Counted from the first letter of the stretch, positions 1 through 4,753 are shown. The stretch is 5,732 bases of DNA from JAOAFZ01 sp964407325 (GCA_964407325.1 CAYOVA010000040.1:1-5732); one strand, 5' to 3'. Numbers and translations are program-made. The notes: generated by a model not told the origin, from the letters alone.

Positions 1-5
1 TTTTC

Positions 6-21
6 TGTTACCATAGTAACA
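6..21. repeat. Short inverted repeat TGTTAC-CATA-GTAACA
   Basis: Two perfect 6-bp arms (6-11 and 16-21) are separated by 4 nt. The repeat lies about 50 bp upstream of the response-regulator promoter, just downstream of a possible minus-strand -10 box. No T-run follows on either strand, so a terminator is unlikely. It could be an operator for the regulator or for a divergent gene beyond the left edge. The arms are short enough that chance cannot be excluded. Confidence 0.4.
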
Positions 22-31
22 AGTCACAGCT

Positions 32-37
32 ATTATA
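32..37 (-). promoter_or_regulatory. Possible minus-strand -10 box for a divergent gene off the left edge
   Basis: The plus strand reads ATTATA, which is TATAAT on the minus strand. No convincing -35 or TGn extension precedes it. A minus-strand ATG at 14-12 lies about 17 nt downstream and opens a frame (M-V-T-E) that runs off the window. This would make the 1-84 region a divergent promoter region, but only four codons are visible, so the call is tentative. Confidence 0.25.
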
Positions 38-47
38 CAATTCTTTT

Positions 48-77
48 TTGGTAATAGATAGATGTATTTGATATAAT
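48..77 (+). promoter_or_regulatory. Promoter of the response-regulator gene (extended -10, leaderless)
   Basis: A -35-like TTGGTA (48-53, 4 of 6 matches to TTGACA) lies 18 bp from a perfect -10 TATAAT (72-77), which is preceded by TGA (69-71), an extended -10. The ATG at 85 begins only 7 nt after the -10 box. Transcription would therefore start at or next to the A of the start codon. No Shine-Dalgarno is possible, so translation is inferred to be leaderless. Confidence 0.75.
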
Positions 78-82
78 ACATC
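61..82. promoter_or_regulatory. Perfect inverted repeat over the -10 box: likely operator
   Basis: Arms GATGTATT (61-68) and AATACATC (75-82) are exact reverse complements across a 6-nt centre. The repeat covers the TGn and -10 elements and ends 2 bp before the ATG. If the transcript starts at about 84-85, the repeat is not transcribed, so it cannot act as an RNA hairpin and is better read as a DNA site. A dimeric repressor bound here would block RNA polymerase. The binding protein is unknown; the response regulator itself is one candidate, although OmpR-family proteins usually prefer direct repeats. Confidence 0.6.
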
Positions 83-84
83 GC

Positions 85-759
85 ATGATAGCAACAATTC
101 TCGTGGTAGAAGACGACCAGGATATACAAGAATATATATCACAGCTGTTGATCGACCATAACTATAACGTTATTTGCGCTTCAAATGGAGCTTCTGCCCT
201 TAAGCTCATAAAGCGTACCCAACCTGATCTTGTTCTGCTGGATTTGGGACTTCCCGACATTAGCGGAGAGTCTATTGTAATGCAGCTGCACAAGGAGTAT
301 CCTGAACTGCGTATTGTTATCCTAACTGCAAAAGATTCTCCGGAGAACAAAGTCCAGGGTCTCAATTTAGGTGCGGACGACTACTTAACCAAACCATTCA
401 ATGCCGATGAACTTTTGGCACGTATCCAGGCTCGTCTTCGCCGTATTGCTGGAAGTTCCCATATCCTCAAAATCGATGACCTTGAATTTGATACGCAGAC
501 ACTGGTAGTAACTCGTGCAGGAAAAGAAATTATCCTTACTCCACAGGAAACAAAACTGCTTCAGTATTTAATGCAGAACAAAGGGCGCATTCTTACCCGT
601 GAAATGATCTTAAATCGCTTATGGATGTCTGCCATTGATGTCGATACGAGAATTGTCGATGTCTATATTGGATATCTGCGCAAAAAGATCGACAGAACGG
701 CAAAAAAGAAGCTTATACACTCAGTTCGCGGCTTTGGCTATATCATGAAGGTGAGCTAA
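85..759 (+). CDS. OmpR/PhoB-family two-component response regulator
   Basis: This 224-residue protein has the full two-domain layout of a DNA-binding response regulator. The receiver domain (about 1-120) shows the acidic pair D10/D11, the phosphoacceptor D53 in LLDLGLP, the switch T81 in ILTAK, and K103 in LTKPF. A linker leads to a winged-helix effector domain (about 125-222) with the conserved LTPQE start, a recognition helix around DTRIVDVYIGYLRKKI, and the RGFGY wing near the C-terminus. Length is normal and no residue is missing. In this family, phosphorylation of D53 by a sensor histidine kinase drives dimerisation and promoter binding. No complete kinase gene lies nearby. The 3' end overlaps by 39 bp a convergent minus-strand gene encoding an H-box-like helical hairpin. 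The ATG at 85 is favoured because it begins 7 nt after an extended -10. Target genes are unknown; autoregulation through the 61-82 repeat is possible. Confidence 0.95.
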   Translation: MIATILVVEDDQDIQEYISQLLIDHNYNVICASNGASALKLIKRTQPDLVLLDLGLPDISGESIVMQLHKEYPELRIVILTAKDSPENKVQGLNLGADDYLTKPFNADELLARIQARLRRIAGSSHILKIDDLEFDTQTLVVTRAGKEIILTPQETKLLQYLMQNKGRILTREMILNRLWMSAIDVDTRIVDVYIGYLRKKIDRTAKKKLIHSVRGFGYIMKVS

Positions 760-912
760 TTGCTCTTTGAGAGCTACTATTGTTTCTTCCATGCGGATCA
801 GGTATTTTTGTGCTGTTTCGTTTCCTTCATCAGTATTTCTTTTAAGCATAAACAATTGTGATTCCAGCGCTGTAATCTTGTTTCGTATATCGTGTAATAG
901 TTGCCGTTCCAT
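721..912 (-). CDS. Small DHp-like (H-box) helical hairpin protein without a kinase domain
   Basis: The 63-residue product (65 if an ATG at 918 is used) is strongly helical and charged. Near its N-terminus it carries LLHDIRNKITAL, which resembles the H-box of histidine kinases, with His7 next to an acid and a following N-K. The H-D-x-x-N-K pattern is closest to Spo0B-type phosphotransferases. A second predicted helix (MEETIVALKEQLAHLHDIAK) would complete a two-helix hairpin, so a dimer would form a four-helix bundle able to dock on a receiver. No N, G1 or G2 ATP-binding boxes follow; the protein simply ends. The start at 912 is preferred because TGATAGAAT lies on the minus strand 6 nt upstream, the same leaderless spacing as its neighbours. 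The gene is convergent with the response regulator and overlaps its end (721-759). A phosphotransfer or phosphatase role toward that regulator is inference; a plain coiled coil is the alternative. No other gene explains 760-912. Confidence 0.7.
   Translation of the reverse strand: MERQLLHDIRNKITALESQLFMLKRNTDEGNETAQKYLIRMEETIVALKEQLAHLHDIAKAAN
762..774 (+). other. Weak stem-loop just after the response-regulator stop
   Basis: GCTCT (762-766) and AGAGC (770-774) can form a 5-bp stem with a 3-nt loop. It is followed by TACTATTGTTTC, which is T-rich but has no clean T-run. It is a poor candidate for an intrinsic terminator and lies inside the coding sequence of the convergent small gene. Confidence 0.2.
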
Positions 913-918
913 CTGCAT

Positions 919-927
919 ATTCTATCA
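919..927 (-). promoter_or_regulatory. Extended -10 promoter of the DHp-like gene (leaderless)
   Basis: Read on the minus strand, TG (927-926), A, TAGAAT (924-919) forms an extended -10 with one mismatch to TATAAT. The ATG at 912 follows after 6 nt. A weak -35-like TGTAGA sits at 947-942 with 17-bp spacing. The promoter is divergent from that of lexA, with about 50 bp between the facing -10 and -35 elements. Confidence 0.5.
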
Positions 928-975
928 TGCCTCTTCCAACTTCTACATTTGTATTCTGAAACCTGGAATTTACCC

Positions 976-1005
976 TTGACAAAGTGAACATTTGTTTACT
1001 ACAAT
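976..1005 (+). promoter_or_regulatory. lexA promoter
   Basis: A perfect -35 TTGACA (976-981) and a -10 TACAAT (1000-1005) are separated by 18 bp. Transcription would start near 1012, giving a leader of about 32 nt before the ATG at 1044. No Shine-Dalgarno is visible in that leader. The spacer and start region carry the two LexA-type operators. This is the only promoter in the window with a consensus -35 and one of the few with a real leader. Confidence 0.8.
984..999. promoter_or_regulatory. LexA operator 1 (GTGAAC-ATTT-GTTTAC)
   Basis: This imperfect palindrome lies entirely within the -35/-10 spacer of the lexA promoter. Its core GAAC-N4-GTTT matches the Gram-positive LexA/DinR box GAAC-N4-GTTC at 7 of 8 fixed positions. 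LexA bound here would cover the promoter face used by RNA polymerase, consistent with autorepression relieved on DNA damage. Confidence 0.75.
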
Positions 1006-1007
1006 AA

Positions 1008-1023
1008 GTGAACCATCGTTTAC
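1008..1023. promoter_or_regulatory. LexA operator 2 (GTGAAC-CATC-GTTTAC)
   Basis: The second copy has the same outer bases as operator 1 and a different 4-nt centre, and it covers the expected transcription start near 1012. It is 24 bp downstream of operator 1, so the two dimers would be a little over two helical turns apart. Identical arms with divergent centres are the signature of a selected protein-binding site. Confidence 0.75.
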
Positions 1024-1024
1024 C

Positions 1025-1031
1025 AGTTTAC
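1025..1031. promoter_or_regulatory. Possible LexA half-site (AGTTTAC)
   Basis: A further copy of the downstream arm follows operator 2 after a single base, with no GTGAAC partner upstream at the right spacing. It could be a degenerate third site or help extend LexA occupancy into the leader. Confidence 0.35.
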
Positions 1032-1043
1032 AACCCAACCATC

Positions 1044-1610
1044 ATGAAAACCGATTACCTGCTGGAACTGAAAAAGTTCTACTCAAAAAGCAAGAGACTC
1101 CCGTCTTATTCCGAAATGCTATCCCTATTCGGTTTAGCCTCTAAAAACGCCGTGCACAAAATAGTGCATAAGTGGATTGAAGAAGGGTTGTTAAACAAAG
1201 ATAACAGTAAGCTCGCCCCGGCAGCCAAGTTTTTTGCTATTCCGCTGGTGGGTATGGTTAAAGCTGGACAACCGATTCTTGCAGACGAAAACAAGAGCTA
1301 TCTTACATTAGATGAATATATGATCGATGATCCAACCTCTTCCTTCTTGTTAAAAGTACGAGGTGATTCTATGGTAAATGCTGGCATTTTTGAAGATGAT
1401 CTTGTTGTTATCGATATGAAGCGCCAGGCACTCGTGGGAGATATTGTTCTGGCAGAAATTGACCGTGAATGGACGCTGAAATATCTAAAAAAGCAGAAAA
1501 ACGAATTGTATCTTGAAGCCGCAAATGACCGGTACCCTCCGCTTCATCCGAAAAAAGAACTGAAAGTGCATGGTGTTGTGAAAGGGGTAATCAGGAAGTT
1601 CAGTTCCTAA
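1044..1610 (+). CDS. lexA: LexA-type SOS repressor with self-cleaving protease domain
   Basis: The 188-residue protein has an N-terminal winged helix-turn-helix (about 1-55; LPSYSEMLSLFGLASKNAVHK fits the LexA DNA-binding fold) and a C-terminal S24 peptidase domain. The cleavage site is A74-G75 in VGMVKAGQP, the nucleophile is S109 in VRGDSMV, and the general base is K146 in WTLKYL. These match the arrangement in known LexA proteins, which repress SOS genes and cut themselves when RecA filaments form on single-stranded DNA. A plasmid- or phage-type S24 repressor is possible, but the operators in its own promoter fit LexA. The ATG at 1044 is chosen over an in-frame GTG at 1008. That GTG lies inside operator 2 and upstream of the expected transcript start. 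There is no visible Shine-Dalgarno. The gene is followed after 47 nt by the DHH phosphoesterase gene, which has its own promoter. Confidence 0.92.
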   Translation: MKTDYLLELKKFYSKSKRLPSYSEMLSLFGLASKNAVHKIVHKWIEEGLLNKDNSKLAPAAKFFAIPLVGMVKAGQPILADENKSYLTLDEYMIDDPTSSFLLKVRGDSMVNAGIFEDDLVVIDMKRQALVGDIVLAEIDREWTLKYLKKQKNELYLEAANDRYPPLHPKKELKVHGVVKGVIRKFSS

Positions 1611-1640
1611 GCGGCCCCCTAAAAGACAGTAAAGGAGAGT

Positions 1641-1649
1641 TGGTATAAT
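1641..1649 (+). promoter_or_regulatory. Extended -10 promoter of the DHH phosphoesterase gene (leaderless)
   Basis: TGGTATAAT combines the TGn motif with a perfect -10 (1644-1649). The ATG at 1658 begins 8 nt later, at the expected transcription start. No -35 consensus is seen at 17-18 bp, as is tolerated by extended -10 promoters. An AAGGAG at 1631-1636 lies upstream of the -10, so it would not be in the transcript from this promoter. It could not serve as a Shine-Dalgarno, being more than 20 nt from the ATG. Confidence 0.7.
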
Positions 1650-1657
1650 AGGGTCAC

Positions 1658-2626
1658 ATGAAAGATCTTTACCAAACTCTCGCAAACCGCATTCAAACCT
1701 CACAAAAAAACGTGTTATGTCTTCATCGACGTCCGGATGGTGATTCCATAGGCAGCAACCTGGCATTTGCCGGTGTGCTTAAAAAAGCAGGAAAAGAGGT
1801 TGATATCTACTGTATCGACGAAGTGCCTGAGTATCTTGCATTCCTGGAAGGCAGCGGTGAAATAAAAGTGCTTGCACCCGATCAGATTCGCTGGCAGAAC
1901 TACGATACATTTTGGGCACTGGATATGTCTGCCCCGGATATGCTGGGAAAACCAGTGACCTTTCCACCACAACTGGAGATAGTGGTAATCGATCATCACA
2001 AAACAAACGAAAACTGGGGGAAAGTAAATTTAGTTGATAGCAGTGCAGTTTCCTGTACGCAGGTTCTGTACGAATTTTTCAAGGCGGCCACTATCGAAAT
2101 AGACAGTACTATCGCAATGGCCCTTCTTACTGGTCTAGCTACCGATACTGGATTTTTTAAATTTATCGAAAACGGCGATCCCTTGCATGTGGGTGCTGAA
2201 TTGATTGACACCTATAAACTCAAGTATCAGACCATTCTGTACAACATTCAGCAGCAGCTGAACATAGAGGATGTGTTGTTTGTTGGTGCAGCGCTCTCTT
2301 TAATAACAGTCAATTACGAAAAGAAAATAGCTTTGTTACCGATCCCTTACACTAATTGGATAAATTTCGCCCCGGCAGGAGCAAACAATAACCATCTGCT
2401 TACCGGCTATATAAGTTCAATTAACGGAACCGAGTTAGGGGTAATTATCACAGAAGAAAGACCGGGTTCTTTTCGTCTTAACTTCCGGTCCCGAAACAGG
2501 GATTTTGACGTAGCGGATATTGCAAAAAAACTAGGAGGTGGAGGGCATAAAAATGCCTCTGGTGCTACTATTCAAGCTGAATCGATGGATGATGCTATTG
2601 CAAAGCTTCTGGTAGAAATAGAATGA
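1658..2626 (+). CDS. DHH/DHHA1 phosphoesterase, NrnA-like nanoRNase/pAp phosphatase
   Basis: This 322-residue cytoplasmic enzyme has all the expected metal-site motifs. These are H23-R-R-P-D27-G-D29 followed by SIGS, D89 in ALDMSAPD, the D112-H113-H114 triad, and D163 in GLATDTGFF. The C-terminal DHHA1 domain carries the substrate-binding GGGGHKNASG (293-302). Length matches the NrnA family (about 310-330). Known members use Mn2+ to degrade 2-5 nt RNA (nanoRNA) and dephosphorylate pAp, or hydrolyse cyclic dinucleotides; which substrate applies here cannot be told from sequence. There is no GGDEF or membrane region as in GdpP, so a stand-alone NrnA-type enzyme is the best reading. Its stop is 4 nt before the ATG of the reductase-like gene, implying one transcript and coupled translation. 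Confidence 0.9.
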   Translation: MKDLYQTLANRIQTSQKNVLCLHRRPDGDSIGSNLAFAGVLKKAGKEVDIYCIDEVPEYLAFLEGSGEIKVLAPDQIRWQNYDTFWALDMSAPDMLGKPVTFPPQLEIVVIDHHKTNENWGKVNLVDSSAVSCTQVLYEFFKAATIEIDSTIAMALLTGLATDTGFFKFIENGDPLHVGAELIDTYKLKYQTILYNIQQQLNIEDVLFVGAALSLITVNYEKKIALLPIPYTNWINFAPAGANNNHLLTGYISSINGTELGVIITEERPGSFRLNFRSRNRDFDVADIAKKLGGGGHKNASGATIQAESMDDAIAKLLVEIE

Positions 2627-2630
2627 CTCT

Positions 2631-3086
2631 ATGAAACCATTTCATGTAACCATTCAGAAAATTGTTCAGGAGACACCGCGCGTTATATCGTTTTATTTTC
2701 ACTATCCACTTTTTGCTGAGCCGGGGCAATATGTGCTTGTTGATATTCCCGAATACGGTGAGCGTCCTTTTGGCGCTGTAATTGTCGACGATACTACTTT
2801 TTTGATTTCAGTAGGGAAAGTAGGTGCGGGAACGGGTCGACTTCATGAAATGAAAGAAGGAGAAGAGCTTAGCATGAAAGGACCCTTGGGCAGTTATTTT
2901 ACACTGCCTTCTTCAAAAGAACATCCGATTGCGCTTATTGCGGGAGGATATGGGATGGCTCCTTTAGGGTTTTTGGCACGGGTAGCCGCGGAAAAAGGTT
3001 ATCAAGTACATGTATTTGCTGGTGCTCGTTCTGGTCCCGTAGTCAGTGACGAAAAGCTAGCGCAGATTGAGGGAAAAAGCTCCTGA
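2631..3086 (+). CDS. PyrK/ferredoxin-NADP reductase-like protein, C-terminally truncated
   Basis: The 151-residue product begins with a complete FAD-binding beta-barrel (about 1-95). PGQYVLVDIP and RPFG (45-48) correspond to the flavin-contacting segment, and a glycine-rich GPLGSYF follows. The start of a Rossmann NAD-binding domain is present: ALIAGGYGMAPLGFLA (about 101-116) and VHVFAGAR. It then stops. PyrK and related reductases are about 230-280 residues. The missing part would hold the TDDGS-like and CGP regions of the NAD domain and, in PyrK, the cysteine-rich [2Fe-2S] segment. No continuation is visible in any frame before the next gene at 3105. It could be a decaying remnant or a shortened flavoprotein; no pyrD is present here to support a pyrimidine role. 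It follows the DHH gene by 4 nt with no Shine-Dalgarno, so it is probably translated by coupling. Confidence 0.75.
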   Translation: MKPFHVTIQKIVQETPRVISFYFHYPLFAEPGQYVLVDIPEYGERPFGAVIVDDTTFLISVGKVGAGTGRLHEMKEGEELSMKGPLGSYFTLPSSKEHPIALIAGGYGMAPLGFLARVAAEKGYQVHVFAGARSGPVVSDEKLAQIEGKSS

Positions 3087-3092
3087 TATAAT
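3084..3092 (+). promoter_or_regulatory. Extended -10 promoter of the transglycosylase gene
   Basis: TGATATAAT provides TGn plus a perfect -10 (3087-3092), identical to the element before the response regulator. The TGA is also the stop codon of the upstream reductase-like gene. The ATG at 3105 lies 12 nt after the -10, so a leader of at most about 6 nt is expected, too short for a Shine-Dalgarno. Confidence 0.65.
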
Positions 3093-3104
3093 ATACCTAA
3101 TTCC

Positions 3105-3725
3105 ATGGAACTCCCATTTAATAAAAAACAGCGAGTGTATATCGCTTTTGCAGGGATAAGCATTTTTGCTATTACGCTTCTTATGCAGCTTGGCATCCCC
3201 AAAACAGAAGCGGGGGATCATTATGTGGCGCTCCAGGAGGATAACACCTTCACAAAAATCATTTTATACGGAAAGAAGCGTGAAATGCGTATGCCAATCC
3301 CTTCAGGTAATCCAACTCCATTACCTACTTTTACTCCCACTCCAACCAGTACTCCCACACCTACCCCTACTCCAACAAACACTCCTACACCCACAATGAC
3401 ACCTACTCCTACAATCTATATCCCGCCCCCTGCCCCTGGTGAAATTGACGGTTATTTCAAAAAATACGCAGGAGAGTACAGTGTTGATGAAAACCTCATG
3501 AGAAAAATAGCTGCCTGTGAATCGGGATATAATACAACCTCCCACAACACCACCTACGACTACGCTGGAATGTACCAGTTTAGCCGGGATACCTGGATTT
3601 CTACTAGAGGCCAAATGTCAGATGATCCAAATCCCGACTTGCGATTTAATGCGGAGCAAGCCATTAAGACAGCTGCCTTCAAAATATCCCGTGGCGGACA
3701 AAATGCATGGAGAAACTGCCTATAA
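3105..3725 (+). CDS. Membrane-anchored lytic transglycosylase-like (SLT/lysozyme-fold) protein
   Basis: The 206-residue protein starts with a short basic N-terminus (KKQR) and one hydrophobic span (about 11-31). That span is an uncleaved anchor or signal peptide placing the rest outside the membrane. A Pro/Thr-rich linker (about 70-110) leads to a compact lysozyme-like domain (about 112-206). Its KIAACESGYN motif gives E139 as the probable catalytic acid, followed by YAGMYQFSRDTW, the usual G-x-x-Q-F segment of these folds. C138 and C205 could form a disulfide. In the family such enzymes cut the MurNAc-GlcNAc bond of peptidoglycan during wall growth or remodelling. It may have its own promoter at the end of the preceding gene. 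It is small for a transglycosylase but contains the essential core. A resuscitation-promoting-factor-like muralytic role is the close alternative. Confidence 0.85.
   Translation: MELPFNKKQRVYIAFAGISIFAITLLMQLGIPKTEAGDHYVALQEDNTFTKIILYGKKREMRMPIPSGNPTPLPTFTPTPTSTPTPTPTPTNTPTPTMTPTPTIYIPPPAPGEIDGYFKKYAGEYSVDENLMRKIAACESGYNTTSHNTTYDYAGMYQFSRDTWISTRGQMSDDPNPDLRFNAEQAIKTAAFKISRGGQNAWRNCL
3312..3434 (+). repeat. Low-complexity Pro/Thr linker coding repeat
   Basis: About 41 codons encode mostly alternating Pro and Thr (with some Ser, Asn, Met, Leu and Phe), ending in a PPPAP stretch. The DNA repeats C-rich units of the ACTCCN/ACACCN kind with varied third bases. Selection is therefore likely on the peptide rather than on a DNA tandem repeat. 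Such linkers act as extended, possibly glycosylated spacers through the cell wall. Length may vary between strains. Confidence 0.85.
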
Positions 3726-3822
3726 TTGCACATTGGATACGCATTTTACTCTTCCTGACGGGCAAAAGTCATGTTTATGTCATAATTATTTGCCTTCATT
3801 CGATTATGCTAATACCATATGA
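3721..3822 (+). other. TATAAT plus 29-codon TTG-start ORF of doubtful status
   Basis: A perfect TATAAT (3721-3726) spans the stop codon of the transglycosylase gene. After 6 nt comes a TTG (3733) that opens a 29-codon frame ending at TGA 3820-3822, overlapping the ATG at 3819 as ATGA. Spacing and overlap mimic a leaderless two-gene unit. However, the peptide (with a CLC motif) shows no recognisable pattern, TTG is a weak start, and composition is AT-rich like noncoding DNA. Otherwise 3726-3818 shows no clear terminator. Confidence 0.2.
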
Positions 3823-3935
3823 GAATTAATAATAACGGTCGCCACGACGAAAAAAACGGTGTGTTCGGGGCGGTATACCTTCTGTCGGTCTATCTCCCAA
3901 TCGTTCTCATGGTTTTCGTCCTGGCTGCTAGATAA
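3819..3935 (+). CDS. Small single-span membrane protein (38 residues), unrecognised
   Basis: This short ORF has a polar, charged N-terminus (MRINNNGRHDEKNG). An uninterrupted hydrophobic stretch follows (about 15-37: VFGAVYLLSVYLPIV, then LMVFVLAA), with a final Arg. This is the classic shape of a small bitopic membrane protein. A hand count gives about 46% G+C for the ORF against about 35% in the 93 bp before it, which supports coding. A poor -10-like TATGCT (3805-3810) lies 8 nt upstream, matching the leaderless spacing seen elsewhere; no Shine-Dalgarno is visible. It lies between the transglycosylase and the metal transporter on the same strand. Function is unknown; small toxins, transporter modulators and cell-envelope proteins can all look like this. 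Confidence 0.5.
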   Translation: MRINNNGRHDEKNGVFGAVYLLSVYLPIVLMVFVLAAR

Positions 3936-4009
3936 CAAGTAGGTTTCGGTAATGCTGTCAGTGATCTTTAGTGTATGCTCTTATAATTGGTGTTATATAC
4001 TTGTGTAAT
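3936..4009 (+). promoter_or_regulatory. Promoter region of the VIT1/CCC1-type transporter
   Basis: Two -10 candidates precede the ATG at 4010. TATACT (3996-4001) ends 8 nt before it, the leaderless spacing seen at the other genes. A perfect TATAAT (3982-3987) would give a leader of about 16 nt. Neither has a good -35 or a TGn extension. No Shine-Dalgarno and no recognisable Fur- or Mn-type operator are visible. Confidence 0.45.
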
Positions 4010-4753
4010 ATGACCCAAACAATCGAGCAAAAGCTGGAAAGACATCGCAAAACAAAGCATGATATTTCTGCATTGACCACGTATTTAAAGGAAATTGTAT
4101 ATGGTGGCATAGACGGAATAGTCACGACGTTTGCTGTAGTGGCAGGTTTTACCGGAGCGCAAAGTGGCGGAACAGCACAGTATTCTATTATTACTGTTCT
4201 TCTATTTGGACTGGCTAACCTTTTTGCTGATGCCTCATCTATGGCTTTGGGGAATTTTTTATCGACGAAGTCAGAAAAGGACTTTTATAAAGGCCAAAAG
4301 AAAATGGAGGAAGATGAGATTCGAAACGATACTGAGCGTGAATTTCGCGAAACAGCGTCTATTTTAGAAGCAAAGGGATTTTCCCCTGAAGATGCCTCTC
4401 AAATGACAGCTCTGTATCAGAAAAATCCTGAATACTGGACTGAATTTATGATGCTGTACGAGTTGGAACTGTCCAATCCGGAAGGGGATAACTCGTACCT
4501 GACTGCATTTGCGACTTTCTGTTCATTTATTGCATTTGGATTTATTCCGCTAGTGCCATACCTCTTTATTCGGGAACCTCTCCCGGCTTTTCAAAATTCT
4601 ATTGGATTTACGTTTATGGCGCTTACAATTCTGGGAATCTTGCGTTGGAAAGTGACTAAGATAAACTTCTGGCGGGCTTTGTTTGAGACAATCTTGTTAG
4701 GAGGGATATCAGCAAGCGTCGCCTTTATTGTTGGATTATTCTTTAAGGAGTAA
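4010..4753 (+). CDS. VIT1/CCC1-family Fe2+/Mn2+ transporter
   Basis: The 247-residue integral membrane protein matches the VIT1/CCC1 family in length and order. A polar N-terminus is followed by a first span with the signature IVYGGIDGIVTTFAVVAG (D35), then a second span with FADASSMALGNFLSTKSE (M78). A long cytosolic helical insert rich in Glu (EKDFYKGQKKMEEDEI onward, about 89-155) corresponds to the metal-binding domain of plant VIT1. Three more hydrophobic segments follow (about 160-185, 195-215, 225-245). Known members export or sequester Fe2+/Mn2+, often by proton antiport, and protect against metal overload. The ATG at 4010 is chosen over an in-frame GTG at 3971. The extra 13 residues from that GTG are poorly placed, and both candidate -10 boxes lie inside that stretch. 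The gene ends 29 bp from the convergent Nudix gene. Confidence 0.88.
   Translation: MTQTIEQKLERHRKTKHDISALTTYLKEIVYGGIDGIVTTFAVVAGFTGAQSGGTAQYSIITVLLFGLANLFADASSMALGNFLSTKSEKDFYKGQKKMEEDEIRNDTEREFRETASILEAKGFSPEDASQMTALYQKNPEYWTEFMMLYELELSNPEGDNSYLTAFATFCSFIAFGFIPLVPYLFIREPLPAFQNSIGFTFMALTILGILRWKVTKINFWRALFETILLGGISASVAFIVGLFFKE

Noticed and set aside
767..979. Plus-strand 70-codon ORF after the response regulator
   Set aside because: It is Cys/Ser/Ile-rich with no domain pattern and is best explained as the antisense shadow of the DHp-like minus-strand gene and the lexA upstream region.
1008..1043. GTG start extending LexA by 12 residues
   Set aside because: It lies inside LexA operator 2 and upstream of the transcription start implied by the 976-1005 promoter. 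The protein from ATG 1044 already begins at the normal LexA N-terminus.
1593..1608. AGGAA-GTTCAG-TTCCT hairpin at the lexA 3' end
   Set aside because: The 5-bp stem is within the last codons and is not followed by T residues. It also does not match the LexA box spacing.
3312..3434. Tandem-repeat or CRISPR-like array
   Set aside because: The periodicity comes from Pro/Thr codons in frame; units are short, degenerate and have no spacers.
3761..3794. GGCAAA...TTTGCC stem as a terminator
   Set aside because: The 6-bp stem has a loop of about 22 nt and no T-run after it.
3971..4009. GTG start extending the VIT1-like protein by 13 residues
   Set aside because: Both candidate -10 boxes fall inside this stretch, so the transcript would not include it.
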